Origin: an uncultured Eubacteriales bacterium
GTDB taxonomy: Bacteria; Bacillota; Clostridia; Oscillospirales; Acutalibacteraceae
Direction: 5' to 3'
NCBI GenBank assembly: GCA_934725425.1
Contig: CAKVAX010000001.1
Coordinates: 124,001 to 188,000 of the forward strand
Length of the DNA: 64,000 bases
The position numbers were made by a program, and so were the translations under genes. Below the pieces are notes generated by a model. That model did no database searches. It saw only the letters and a program-made list of their open reading frames with translations, and was not told the origin of the DNA. Positions 39,937 through 48,453 of the stretch are shown here, one piece after another. Each line of letters opens with the position of its first letter. The first letter of the stretch is position 1.

Positions 39937-40182
39937 CTAGTTTGTTAAATAAAATTTTATTAAAGTTTTAAGAAATTCATACCTATCTATCTTTTTTATC
40001 AAGTTTCTTGCATCTTTATGAGTAGTGATATAAGTTGGGTCCTCGGAAAGAATATATCCTACTATTTGATTAATAGGGTTGTATCCTTTTTCAAGCAGTG
40101 CATCGTATACTTTTGTTAAAATCAATTTTGTACTGCTCTCTCTGTCATCGTTTAAAGAAAATGTCATTGTTTTATCAGACAT
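39937..40182 (-). CDS. ireB: IreB family regulatory phosphoprotein
   Basis: An 81-residue UPF0297/IreB protein. Landmarks are the N-terminal TMTFSLNDD, YDALLEKGYNPINQIVGYILSEDPTYIT and the arginine/lysine-rich C-terminal helix. In enterococci IreB is phosphorylated by the Ser/Thr kinase IreK and controls cephalosporin resistance and cell-wall stress. Its usual partners alaS and ruvX are not here; instead it follows aroQ and has its own promoter. The ATG follows AGAGGTGA. Confidence 0.92.
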   Translation of the reverse strand: MSDKTMTFSLNDDRESSTKLILTKVYDALLEKGYNPINQIVGYILSEDPTYITTHKDARNLIKKIDRYEFLKTLIKFYLTN

Positions 40183-40202
40183 ACTATCACCTCTGATTTA
40201 AT

Positions 40203-40231
40203 ATGATACAAGATTTTAAAGTTAAAATCAA
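40203..40231 (-). promoter_or_regulatory. Promoter of ireB
   Basis: On the minus strand TTGATT (40231-40226), a 17-base spacer and TATCAT (40208-40203), about 20 bases before the ireB ATG. Confidence 0.6.
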
Positions 40232-40242
40232 TACTTTTATTT

Positions 40243-40686
40243 TTATACCAGTTCTTTTAGGGATTGTAGAGCTAAAAAATAACTTTTTTTGCCAAATCCC
40301 ACTATTTGACCTACGCAGACATCTGATATTACGCATTTGTGCCTAAAATTTTCTCTAGAAAAAATATTTGTCATATGCGCCTCTACAAAGGGTATTTTTA
40401 CGAAAGATATGGCGTCTCTCAAGGCATAGCTGTAATGGCCCAACGCTCCGGGATTTATTACCACTCCATCATACTTTTCTTTGGCTTCATGGATTTTGTC
40501 AATCAAAGCGCCTTCCCAATTACTTTGGAATACTTCACAGTTAAACCCAATGGTTTCTCCATAAGAAATAATTTGAGATTTTATGCTTTCCGCGGTTTCT
40601 TCTCCGTAAATTCCTTTTTCACGAATGCCTGTCATATTTAAATTAGGCCCTAAGATTATAAGTATATTTTTTTTCTTCATTTTCAT
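40243..40686 (-). CDS. aroQ: Type II 3-dehydroquinate dehydratase
   Basis: A 147-residue type II dehydroquinase of the shikimate pathway, which forms dodecamers. GPNLN with the lid tyrosine region (EKGIYG), FQSNWEGALIDKIHEA and INPGALGHYSYALRDA are visible. The catalytic histidine lies in the EAHMTN segment. The usual THTS stretch reads GHYS here. Its ATG overlaps the stop of the upstream phosphatase gene by four bases (ATGA), so the two are translationally coupled. Confidence 0.94.
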   Translation of the reverse strand: MKMKKKNILIILGPNLNMTGIREKGIYGEETAESIKSQIISYGETIGFNCEVFQSNWEGALIDKIHEAKEKYDGVVINPGALGHYSYALRDAISFVKIPFVEAHMTNIFSRENFRHKCVISDVCVGQIVGFGKKSYFLALQSLKELV

Positions 40687-41213
40687 TCACCTTTTAAAGA
40701 ATAGGTTTTTAAATTTATTTTTTTATCTTTTGATATCCTATTTTTTATGGGTATTTCTAAAAATCTTTTTAATTTTAACAAAAATGTTTTGCTTTCGCTC
40801 ACAGGCTCCACTAATATGGATTTTATTCCAAGAAAATTCGCCCCCATAATATCTGTGAAAATTTGGTCTCCGATAATTGCAATTTCTGATTTTGGAACCC
40901 CTAATTCGTCTATCGCTTTATGGAATCCGTGACTAAATGGCTTCATTCCAAAAGAAATATAGGGGAGACCAAGTAATTTTGCAAAGGATTCTACTCTTTT
41001 CTTAAAATTATTTGAAACCAGAATTAATTTTATACCGCTTTGCTGTATGGATTTTATCCAAAATTCAATGCCTTCGTTTGGAGTAGAGCATTTATGCGGT
41101 GTTAAAGTATCGTCTATATCAAGTATTATTCCGTGTATGTTTAATTTTTTTAAAACTGCTGGGTTGATATCGTCCACCTTGTTTATATAGTAAGACGGGT
41201 AGAAAATTGCCAT
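40683..41213 (-). CDS. YqeG-type HAD-family phosphatase
   Basis: A 176-residue HAD-like hydrolase of the IIIA YqeG group. The catalytic motif DIDDTLTPH near residue 33, the threonine/serine motif LVSNN near 65 and the GDQIFTDIMGAN acidic motif near 120 are intact. The substrate in bacteria is unsettled; relatives include phosphatidylglycerophosphatase-like proteins. In Firmicutes it often precedes shikimate or ribosome-assembly genes; here it heads the aroQ operon. A CGGAGG site precedes the ATG. Confidence 0.88.
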   Translation of the reverse strand: MAIFYPSYYINKVDDINPAVLKKLNIHGIILDIDDTLTPHKCSTPNEGIEFWIKSIQQSGIKLILVSNNFKKRVESFAKLLGLPYISFGMKPFSHGFHKAIDELGVPKSEIAIIGDQIFTDIMGANFLGIKSILVEPVSESKTFLLKLKRFLEIPIKNRISKDKKINLKTYSLKGE

Positions 41214-41258
41214 GAATAAACCTCCGAAAAAGCTTTTTATTAATTAAACTGTAAATAC

Positions 41259-41295
41259 ATTTCCCCCTCAAGTTTATGTGACATGAGGGGGAAAT
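41259..41295 (-). terminator. Terminator after rpsU
   Basis: A perfect 12-base inverted repeat (41259-41270 with 41284-41295) between rpsU and the phosphatase gene. The T tail is weak, so partial read-through into the downstream genes is possible, and no separate promoter for them was recognised. Confidence 0.65.
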
Positions 41296-41321
41296 ATTAA
41301 ACTAAAAATCTCAGCCTGTGA

Positions 41322-41654
41322 TTACCATCTGTTGCCGTTAAATCTATTGTTTTTCTTATGTCTTCTTGCTGCTTTAGATTTTTTCTTACGTTTTACGGAG
41401 GGTTTATCATATGCTTCTCTTTTTCTTACTTCGGAAATTATTCCCGAACTTTGTCTTTTGAATTTTCTGAGGGCACTTTCCAAAGAGTCAGCTTTTTTAT
41501 CCGGAGTTTTTTGTTCGGCGTTTTCTTCAGTTTCGGAAGGATTTGTTTCTACAGTTTCCAAAGAATTTTTCCCTTCGACTCTTTCAGTTGAAGATTCCGA
41601 TTTATCACTTGTTTCAATAGAGCTTTCTTCTCCAACTTTAATTTCCTCTGCCAT
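41322..41654 (-). CDS. rpsU: Ribosomal protein S21 with a long acidic insertion
   Basis: A 110-residue bS21, about twice the usual 58. It opens MAEEIKVGEE like a normal S21 start, then has about 45 residues rich in Ser, Thr and Glu, and resumes with the standard core SLESALRKFKR, SEVRKREAYDKPSVKRKKKSKAARR. The ATG has a strong AGGAGGG site and the frame is continuous, so the insertion is genuine, not a misplaced start. S21 helps 30S subunits bind mRNA. The tail may keep the protein disordered or bind a partner. It has its own promoter and leader. Confidence 0.88.
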   Translation of the reverse strand: MAEEIKVGEESSIETSDKSESSTERVEGKNSLETVETNPSETEENAEQKTPDKKADSLESALRKFKRQSSGIISEVRKREAYDKPSVKRKKKSKAARRHKKNNRFNGNRW

Positions 41655-41740
41655 TTATTTCCCTCCTATCGTTTATGGTTTCGTATGTAATAAGACGTTT
41701 TTATTGTGGCATATCGCTACGATTATAACACACAACCGAT

Positions 41741-41770
41741 ATTATATACCATATAATGATAGGTTGTCAA
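41741..41770 (-). promoter_or_regulatory. Promoter of rpsU
   Basis: On the minus strand TTGACA (41770-41765), an 18-base spacer and TATAAT (41746-41741); about 80 bases of leader precede rpsU. Confidence 0.68.
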
Positions 41771-41832
41771 GAACTAACTTTTTTATTTTGTAATATTTTA
41801 TATTCATCTTTTGGGCTTAAAAGCAAATACTA

Positions 41833-41861
41833 TTTACATTGTAAATTTTAACATATATAAT
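41833..41861 (+). promoter_or_regulatory. Promoter of the surface-glycan operon
   Basis: TTTACA (41833-41838), a 17-base spacer and TATAAT (41856-41861), about 45 bases before the first glycosyltransferase. Confidence 0.65.
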
Positions 41862-41907
41862 AAGAGATAATAAAAAAGCTTTTAAAATAAATTTATGAGG
41901 TAAAATT

Positions 41908-42900
41908 ATGGAACCAAAAAAAGTTTCTGTTATCATTCCTATACTTAATGAAGAACGATATATAAAGGGATGTTTGGATTCCTTGATGGAGCAAGATTAT
42001 CCAAAAGAATTTTTAGAAATTATACTTGTTGACGGGTTATCAGATGACAAAACTTCGGATATAATAAAGGATTATATCAAAAAATATCCATTCATCAAGT
42101 TATATGTAAATTCTCATAAAACGGTTCAGTATGCTATGAATATAGGAATAAGTAATGCTACAGGGGAATATATTGTACGTATGGATGCTCACGCATGGTA
42201 TGCAAACGATTATATAAGTATGTGCATTAAATATCTTCAAAAAACAGGGGCTCAAAATGTGGGCGGTACAACAGTCGTTCGCGGTAAGAATAAAATGCAA
42301 AAAGTTATTGCTGCGGCGTATCATTCTCCATTTGCTCTTGGAGGAAGTAAACACTACAATGAGAGCTTTGAGGGATATGCAGATACGGTAGCATGGGGCT
42401 CGTTCGAAAGGAAGTATTTAATAGAGCTGGGAATGTATGATGAAAGACTTCCTCGTAGCGAAGATGATGATTTAAATTTTAGGATTGAAAAGGCCGGAGG
42501 AAAGATTTTTATAACACCTAAAATAAAGAGTATTTATTATCCTAAAGAAAATTTGGCAAAACTTTTCAAGCAATATTTTGATTACGGAACTTGGAAAGTT
42601 GCAGTAATAAAAAAACATCATAAACCTTCGAGAATAGCTCACTTAATACCGATGCTTTTCGTATTGTTCATCATGTTATTTGGGACGCTGTCGTTTTGCT
42701 CCGATTTAATTGCAAAAATATTTTTTGGTGTGATGTCGATTTATTTTCTGCTCGATGTTTATTTCTCATTTAAGAACAAGTATGCGAAAAAATTTAGCGA
42801 TAAAATTCTTTTAATTATAACTCATTTCACTATTCATTTTTCCTATGGACTGGGATTTTGGAAGGGAATTTTTAAATTTATGAATTCAAGATGGGATTAA
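41908..42900 (+). CDS. Family 2 glycosyltransferase, ExoA-like
   Basis: A 330-residue membrane-bound glycosyltransferase. The GT-A N-terminal domain has KVSVIIPILNEE, the DGLSDDKT loop and a DAHAWY acidic motif near residue 94; RSEDDDLNFRI is the catalytic-base region near 189. Two or three C-terminal hydrophobic helices follow. Relatives such as ExoA add sugars to lipid-linked repeats. It opens a seven-gene polysaccharide cluster and probably makes an early transfer. The sugar cannot be deduced. Confidence 0.88.
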   Translation: MEPKKVSVIIPILNEERYIKGCLDSLMEQDYPKEFLEIILVDGLSDDKTSDIIKDYIKKYPFIKLYVNSHKTVQYAMNIGISNATGEYIVRMDAHAWYANDYISMCIKYLQKTGAQNVGGTTVVRGKNKMQKVIAAAYHSPFALGGSKHYNESFEGYADTVAWGSFERKYLIELGMYDERLPRSEDDDLNFRIEKAGGKIFITPKIKSIYYPKENLAKLFKQYFDYGTWKVAVIKKHHKPSRIAHLIPMLFVLFIMLFGTLSFCSDLIAKIFFGVMSIYFLLDVYFSFKNKYAKKFSDKILLIITHFTIHFSYGLGFWKGIFKFMNSRWD

Positions 42901-42924
42901 ATTTTTAAAAAGAAGGTTTGACGA

Positions 42925-43785
42925 ATGGATAACATGGAAAACAAAAATGAGTGTATACGTTTATCTCCGGAACAGCTCAGAAAATTGCAGCTGAAAGGGC
43001 TCGAAATTTTATTGTATTTCAAAGAATTTTGTGACAAGCACGGACTACTGTTTTATTTTTGTGGCGGGTGTTGTATAGGAGCGATTAGGCACGAAGGATT
43101 CATACCTTGGGACGACGATGTAGATGTTTTTATGCCTCGAGAGGACTACGAAAAATTATTTTTGCTTTGGGATAAGTACGCGGATAAAGAGAGATACTCC
43201 TGCAACAGAACTACAAAAGACAAATATATGGGAAACATAATGACAACTATAACGGATAATAACACGGAAGTTATACGCCCCTGGCAAAAGGGCAAAGATG
43301 GACCGTGCGGTGTTATGATAGACGTTTTGCCGTTAGATGGATGCGCGCCTTCGGGAATTAAAAGAAAAATTCAAATGATGTGGAGCATGATATTTTCGCT
43401 TTATTGTTCAAAAATGGTACCCGTAAATCATGGAAAGTTAGTTTCGATAGTTTCCGAAATACTTTTAAAACTTGTACCTGGCGATAATTTAAAATACAGA
43501 TTATGGAAATTTGCCGAAAAGAAAATGTCCAAGTATAAAATAAAAGATTCTAAGTATATTACGGAGCTTTGTGCCGGCCCGGAATACATGAAAAATGAAT
43601 ATCCCAAGGAAATATTTGACCATGCGGTGTATAAAAAATTTGAAGGGCACATGTTGCCTATTCCGGTGGGATATGATAAGTATCTGAAAATTGCTTTTGG
43701 TGATTATATGAAGCTTCCACCGAAAGATAAACAAGTTGCACACCATGATATAATTTATATGAACTTGGAAAAAGGAGAAAAGTAG
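42925..43785 (+). CDS. LicD-family phosphotransferase
   Basis: A 286-residue LicD-type enzyme. The nucleotidyltransferase-like core shows CIGAIRHEGFIPWDDDVDVFMPREDYEKL near residues 52-80, including the conserved DDDVD metal site. LicD proteins transfer phosphocholine or, in some cases, ribitol-phosphate/glycerol-phosphate onto glycans such as teichoic acids. No choline uptake or activation gene (licA, licB, licC) is present here, but TarI and TarJ follow, so CDP-ribitol is the likelier donor. That is inference from context. Confidence 0.85.
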   Translation: MDNMENKNECIRLSPEQLRKLQLKGLEILLYFKEFCDKHGLLFYFCGGCCIGAIRHEGFIPWDDDVDVFMPREDYEKLFLLWDKYADKERYSCNRTTKDKYMGNIMTTITDNNTEVIRPWQKGKDGPCGVMIDVLPLDGCAPSGIKRKIQMMWSMIFSLYCSKMVPVNHGKLVSIVSEILLKLVPGDNLKYRLWKFAEKKMSKYKIKDSKYITELCAGPEYMKNEYPKEIFDHAVYKKFEGHMLPIPVGYDKYLKIAFGDYMKLPPKDKQVAHHDIIYMNLEKGEK

Positions 43786-43787
43786 CT

Positions 43788-44156
43788 TTGAAAAAGGCAT
43801 TTTTAATATGGATTTTCACGATTTTGGGATGTATTTCTATTTTTGTGTTGACTTTGTGTTTTGGAAAAGCCCAGAAAATAAATTGTGAGATAGAACAAGA
43901 AAGTTTTTCTTTTTTATTAGCGCGCGGAGAATTCAAAGGAATGAATTCAACTTCATCTGAGCCTGATGAAAATTCATTAAGTAAACATTTTGTGTATATA
44001 AAGGAAAATATTATTGGTAAATATTCGGGGAACTATGATACTATAGAGAAAATAAAAGAATATTTATCTGAAAATTATGGTAAAATTATATCAATAGAAA
44101 ATAGCGGATATGCCTTTGTAGGGCTTGGTTGGATTTTTAAGCAATTTAAAATTTAG
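43788..44156 (+). CDS. Small membrane-anchored protein in the glycan cluster
   Basis: A 122-residue protein beginning at a TTG behind AAAAGGAG. One N-terminal hydrophobic segment (residues 4-26) would anchor it; the rest is hydrophilic and ends in a short hydrophobic patch (YAFVGLGWIF). No known domain is recognised. It sits two bases after licD and 11 before tarI, so it is co-translated with them and may aid membrane assembly of the glycan machinery. This is positional inference only. Confidence 0.6.
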   Translation: MKKAFLIWIFTILGCISIFVLTLCFGKAQKINCEIEQESFSFLLARGEFKGMNSTSSEPDENSLSKHFVYIKENIIGKYSGNYDTIEKIKEYLSENYGKIISIENSGYAFVGLGWIFKQFKI

Positions 44157-44167
44157 GAGGTAAAAAT

Positions 44168-44887
44168 ATGATATTTGGAGCAATAGTTGCCGGCGGGATA
44201 GGTAGTAGGATGAAAAGCTATGATTTTCCGAAACAATTTCTCCCTTTGGGGCCTTCCGGAAAACCAATCATAATTCATACTTTAGAAAAATTTTTGCTTT
44301 GCAAGCGTCTTGATTACATTTATATAGGTGTACACAAAGACTGGACTGATTATGCGGAAGAACTACTGGATAAATATGATTTAAATTCTGACAAGATTTT
44401 TGTAGTTGAAGGGGGAAAAGATCGAAATCTCACAATATTAAACATAATAAATTCTATTGAAAAAAACCACGGGGGAAGCGATGAACACATTATAGTAACT
44501 CATGATGCGGTCAGACCGTTCCTTACAGTTAAAATGATAGAAGAGAATATCGATGCTGCGCTTGAGTGCGGTGCATGCGATACGGTAGTTTCGGCGATTG
44601 ACACTATAATAGAATCTAAAAATGGAGATATCATATCTTCGATTCCAAACAGAAATTACATGTATCAAGGTCAAACTCCTCAAAGTTTTAATATGTCTAA
44701 ACTTAAAAAATTTTATAATGAACTTACTGAAGAAGAAAAAGCAGTTTTGACAGATGCTTGTAAAATATTTTTATTTAAAAATCAACCAATTAAGCTTGTT
44801 CCGGGCGACACTTTTAATATAAAAATAACCACTTTAAGCGATTATAAAATAGCTTCTGCTATAGTTGGGGGAAATTTAATTGATTAA
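44168..44887 (+). CDS. tarI: D-ribitol-5-phosphate cytidylyltransferase TarI
   Basis: A 239-residue cytidylyltransferase of the IspD/TarI family. The N-terminal nucleotide-binding loop AGGIGSRMKS, FPKQFLPLG, the HDAVRPF motif near residue 115 and the YQGQTPQSFN segment typical of TarI are present. It makes CDP-ribitol from CTP and ribitol-5-phosphate. The pairing with tarJ, which overlaps by eight bases, favours TarI over IspD, the isoprenoid enzyme with a similar fold. Confidence 0.88.
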   Translation: MIFGAIVAGGIGSRMKSYDFPKQFLPLGPSGKPIIIHTLEKFLLCKRLDYIYIGVHKDWTDYAEELLDKYDLNSDKIFVVEGGKDRNLTILNIINSIEKNHGGSDEHIIVTHDAVRPFLTVKMIEENIDAALECGACDTVVSAIDTIIESKNGDIISSIPNRNYMYQGQTPQSFNMSKLKKFYNELTEEEKAVLTDACKIFLFKNQPIKLVPGDTFNIKITTLSDYKIASAIVGGNLID

Positions 44888-45896
44888 CTATATTTATGAG
44901 TTGGTAGCTCCCGGAATGTTTTCAGTTAAGTACGAAGATATAGATATAGAAAAAAGCGTAATCATAAAGCCCGAATTTATGGCGGTGTGTCACGCAGACC
45001 AAAGATATTACAGAGGCCAACGTGACGTAAATAAGCTCAAAAGTAAACTGCCCATGGCTCTAATTCACGAATGCATGGGAAAAGTGGTTTCAGACTATAC
45101 CAACACCTACAAAATCGGGCAAAAAGTGGTTTTAATTCCTAATGTGAAGTCCAAAATTTCTCAGGAAGGAATATATGAAAATTATCAAAAAGGTTCAGCG
45201 TTTTTGTCCAGTGGTAAAGACGGGTTTATGAGAGAATTTGTTAATTTACCTCTGGACAGAGTTGTACCTATTGGGGAAATACCGGGTAATATAGCTGCAA
45301 TTTCAGAATTTATAAGCGTTGGAGTGCATGCAGTGAGAAGATTTAAAAATTCTTCTCACAACATAAAAAACTCTGTCGGAATTTGGGGAGACGGAAGTTT
45401 AGCGTACGTCCTTTCGTGTATAATTAAGTCAGAATTTCCTCAAATAAATCTGACAGTTATCGGCAGAGATTCTTCTAAGCTTTCTCAGTTTACATTTGCC
45501 GACAATACATTTTTTTCGTATGATATTCCCGATGATTTTAATATAGACCACGCTTTTGAATGTGCGGGCGGAGAAGGAAGCTTTTATGCCATAGATGATA
45601 TAATTCGGTATATAAATCCCCAAGGAAGCGTGATGCTTTTGGGTGTAAGTGAAAATAAAGTTGCTATAAATACACGTGATGTGTTGGAAAAAGGTTTGAC
45701 ATTAATCGGATGTAGCAGGTCGGGAAGAGAAGATTTTGAACAAGCAGTTAAACTCCTTGAAAAGAAAAATTTTCAGAATAGAATTAAAAGAATTATTTAT
45801 GAAGATTCACCTGTTTCTTCGGTGGAGGATATTTATCGAATATTCGAAACCGATGCATCCACCGCATTTAAAACGGTATTTAAATGGGATTTATAA
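44880..45896 (+). CDS. tarJ: Ribulose-5-phosphate reductase TarJ
   Basis: A 338-residue zinc-dependent alcohol-dehydrogenase-like enzyme. Like characterised TarJ it opens MINYIYELVAPGMF and has CHADQRYYRGQ and LPMALIHECMGKVV, the catalytic zinc region. A Rossmann GxGxxxA-like loop is near residue 162. It reduces ribulose-5-phosphate to ribitol-5-phosphate for TarI, so the two genes supply CDP-ribitol. It starts at a TTG overlapping tarI. Neither TarL nor TarK polymerase genes are in this cluster. Confidence 0.88.
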   Translation: MINYIYELVAPGMFSVKYEDIDIEKSVIIKPEFMAVCHADQRYYRGQRDVNKLKSKLPMALIHECMGKVVSDYTNTYKIGQKVVLIPNVKSKISQEGIYENYQKGSAFLSSGKDGFMREFVNLPLDRVVPIGEIPGNIAAISEFISVGVHAVRRFKNSSHNIKNSVGIWGDGSLAYVLSCIIKSEFPQINLTVIGRDSSKLSQFTFADNTFFSYDIPDDFNIDHAFECAGGEGSFYAIDDIIRYINPQGSVMLLGVSENKVAINTRDVLEKGLTLIGCSRSGREDFEQAVKLLEKKNFQNRIKRIIYEDSPVSSVEDIYRIFETDASTAFKTVFKWDL

Positions 45897-45924
45897 AATA
45901 AAAATAGGGAGATAAAAAATTTAA

Positions 45925-46995
45925 ATGAAAAGAATATGCTTTATAGGGTTTGGGCTATTTACTATAGGAGGGTGCCAAAGAGTTACGATATCCCTCGCGA
46001 ACAATTTATGTGATAAATACGAAACACACTTGCTTTCTTTATGTGAAATTCCCAAAAATCATAATTATGAAGTTAATGAAAAAATTAAAGTTCATACTTT
46101 AGATATGCCTTTAGATATCAGAGCCAGGCATTCTTTGATGGTAGCCGGAAAAATAATAAAATTTTTGAAAAATAATAAAATAGATATTTTGTTTATAGCA
46201 GGTTCTCTGCCTATACCTTTGGTTTGCGCCATAAAGCCGTTTGTAAATACAAAAATAGTTTTTTGCGATCATGAAAACTTATTTGGAAGAGATAAAAAAT
46301 CTATATTTTTTAGAAAGATTGCATGTAAAATCAGTAATAAAGTTGTCGTACTTACAAAGCAAACTCTTAACGATTATAAAAATAAATTTAATATTAAAGA
46401 CGACAAAATAAGTCAAATATATAATTTTATAGATTGCGATAAATTCGAAAATTGTGATTTAAACTCCAAAAAAATAATTTCCGTTGGAAGAATTAGCTCC
46501 GAAAAAGGTTTTGATATGGCCGTAGAGGTGGCGAGTGATGTTTTTAGTAAACATCCGGATTGGCAATGGCATATTTATGGTGACGGTCCAGCTATGAATG
46601 AGATAAAATCTAAAATTAAAGAATATGATCTGGAAGATAATTTTGTTATGAAGGGCGCAGATAGTTCAGTAAGAGATAAGTATAAAAATTACAGCATATG
46701 TGTTTTGCCATCATACAGAGAGGGCTTTGCTGTAGTTTTATTAGAAGCAAAAATCAATTCAATGCCTGTAGTTAGTTTTGACTGCAATTCCGGCCCCGGA
46801 GAAATAATAAACGACGAAATGGACGGATATTTGATTCCGTGCTATAATAAAAAGAATATGGCTGAGAAAATTTGTAATCTTATTGAAAATTTTGATTTAA
46901 GAAAATCGTTTTCTTCTCACGCAAAAGATAATTTAGAAAAATTTAGTAAAGATAAAATTGTAAGTCAATGGGTGAGTTTGATAGAAAGTTTATAA
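45925..46995 (+). CDS. Family 4 glycosyltransferase
   Basis: A 356-residue GT-B glycosyltransferase. The N-terminal domain has the glycine-rich GLFTIGGCQRVTISLAN loop. The C-terminal donor domain has VGRISSEKGFD near residue 190, the GDGP segment and the EX7E motif with YREGFAVVLLEA near residue 270. It is cytoplasmic, peripheral to the membrane, and adds a sugar from a nucleotide donor to the growing repeat unit. The substrate is not predictable. Confidence 0.9.
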   Translation: MKRICFIGFGLFTIGGCQRVTISLANNLCDKYETHLLSLCEIPKNHNYEVNEKIKVHTLDMPLDIRARHSLMVAGKIIKFLKNNKIDILFIAGSLPIPLVCAIKPFVNTKIVFCDHENLFGRDKKSIFFRKIACKISNKVVVLTKQTLNDYKNKFNIKDDKISQIYNFIDCDKFENCDLNSKKIISVGRISSEKGFDMAVEVASDVFSKHPDWQWHIYGDGPAMNEIKSKIKEYDLEDNFVMKGADSSVRDKYKNYSICVLPSYREGFAVVLLEAKINSMPVVSFDCNSGPGEIINDEMDGYLIPCYNKKNMAEKICNLIENFDLRKSFSSHAKDNLEKFSKDKIVSQWVSLIESL

Positions 46996-47005
46996 TAGAG
47001 GGTGA

Positions 47006-48421
47006 ATGAAAAAAGTGAATATATTTTTAAAAGAAGAATACTATAAAAGAACTAGATTTGGTTATATCATCGCACTTTTGATATGCCTAATGATAAGAGC
47101 GGTAGGATGCTACTTATTTGCGCCTCCCGTGATAGAAATTTGTATTTTTTCTGCACTTGGATTAGCGGGAGCTTTCCTCATTTTATGGGGATTATTGATT
47201 AAGAATATAGAATTAAATTTCAGAAAATATTTTTTTCAAATAATATTTTTAGTTTGTATAGTAATTTCTTCTATTGTAAATATAAAATACGGTTTTTTTA
47301 GAAATTTGAAGGATTTTTTATGGATGTCGATAAGTTTTTTTGTTTTGTTTTTAGCAACAAATAAAGTTTCGAGAAGAGAAAAATATAAATTTCTTGTCAC
47401 TATTCAAAACATAGTAATTTATACATGGCTTGTTTTATCCTTTATTTCTCTAATAACTTTTCTACTTCAAATTAATTATATTTTTCATATAAGAGAAGGA
47501 TGCTGGGTTGGAATAGGGAGCGTTGAAGGTAGGCTATTTGGAATATTTTTGAATCCCAATACCGCATCTATAATTTCATTGATTTCGATTATATTTTCGA
47601 TTTTTCAGTTGGCTTCCAAAACTGAATTTTCTGCTAAGAAATTTATAAATATTTTTAATATCGTAGTTCAATTTTCGTATATCGTTTTGGCGGAGTCTCG
47701 CGGAACGGCTTTAGTAATGATTTTTTGTGTATTCTTGGTAACTTTTTCAGTTGCTTATAAAAAGTTAAATTTTAGAAATATTTATAAAATTATTTTTGCG
47801 TTGCTTATTGCTGCAATTTCGTGTGTGGCAGTATTTTTGTCTATGAAATTTTTAAATTGGCTGTTTTATTGTTTGGCTAAATTCGTGCAAGAGATTAACC
47901 CCTATTTTTCAGAAAAAAAATCTAAGAGTATATCTGTGCAACGTACCGATTATATCGAAAACAATGATATATCTAATTTGAGATTTAGAATATGGCTCAG
48001 TGCTTGGGAGATTTTTAAAAAGAATTGGCTTTTTGGAGTGTCTTCAGGAAATGTGGTTGAATATGCAAAAGATGTTTTGCCTGAAACATTTATCGCAAAG
48101 CGCAGTTATGCCAGAGCTCACAGTGTGTGGATAGGGCTTCCTTTATATACCGGAATTGCGGGTGCACTTTCTATGTATGCATTTTTTGCGATGAATTTCT
48201 TCAAAACATGCAAGCACTATTTTAAAAATTATTTTCTGGTAAAAATCAAAGTATACGATGGTATGCTTATGGTTTCGGCGCTATTAACCGGAGCAATTTG
48301 TGTATATGGACTGGTTGAATCGGAATTATTTTTTGTTAATTCAATATGTTCATTGATTTTTTGGGTTTATTTTGGATTTTTAGTGGATAATTTGAAGAGC
48401 GATAAAAAATTAGAAATCTGA
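47006..48421 (+). CDS. O-antigen polymerase/ligase-like membrane protein
   Basis: A 471-residue polytopic membrane protein with about ten to twelve hydrophobic segments. Near residue 340 a Wzy_C-like extracytoplasmic stretch, with RIWLSAWEIFKKNWLFGV and HSVWIGLPLYTG around 375, resembles the O-antigen ligase/Wzy family. It probably polymerises repeat units or ligates the glycan outside the membrane. Together with the flippase downstream it completes a Wzx/Wzy-type route. Family members vary greatly, so the exact role is uncertain. Confidence 0.75.
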   Translation: MKKVNIFLKEEYYKRTRFGYIIALLICLMIRAVGCYLFAPPVIEICIFSALGLAGAFLILWGLLIKNIELNFRKYFFQIIFLVCIVISSIVNIKYGFFRNLKDFLWMSISFFVLFLATNKVSRREKYKFLVTIQNIVIYTWLVLSFISLITFLLQINYIFHIREGCWVGIGSVEGRLFGIFLNPNTASIISLISIIFSIFQLASKTEFSAKKFINIFNIVVQFSYIVLAESRGTALVMIFCVFLVTFSVAYKKLNFRNIYKIIFALLIAAISCVAVFLSMKFLNWLFYCLAKFVQEINPYFSEKKSKSISVQRTDYIENNDISNLRFRIWLSAWEIFKKNWLFGVSSGNVVEYAKDVLPETFIAKRSYARAHSVWIGLPLYTGIAGALSMYAFFAMNFFKTCKHYFKNYFLVKIKVYDGMLMVSALLTGAICVYGLVESELFFVNSICSLIFWVYFGFLVDNLKSDKKLEI

Positions 48422-48453
48422 TTGTAAAATTACTGTATTGTCGGAGTGAATTT

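Noticed and set aside
44168..44887. The cytidylyltransferase as IspD of the MEP pathway
   Set aside because: The YQGQTPQSFN segment and overlapping tarJ fit TarI better; no ispF follows.
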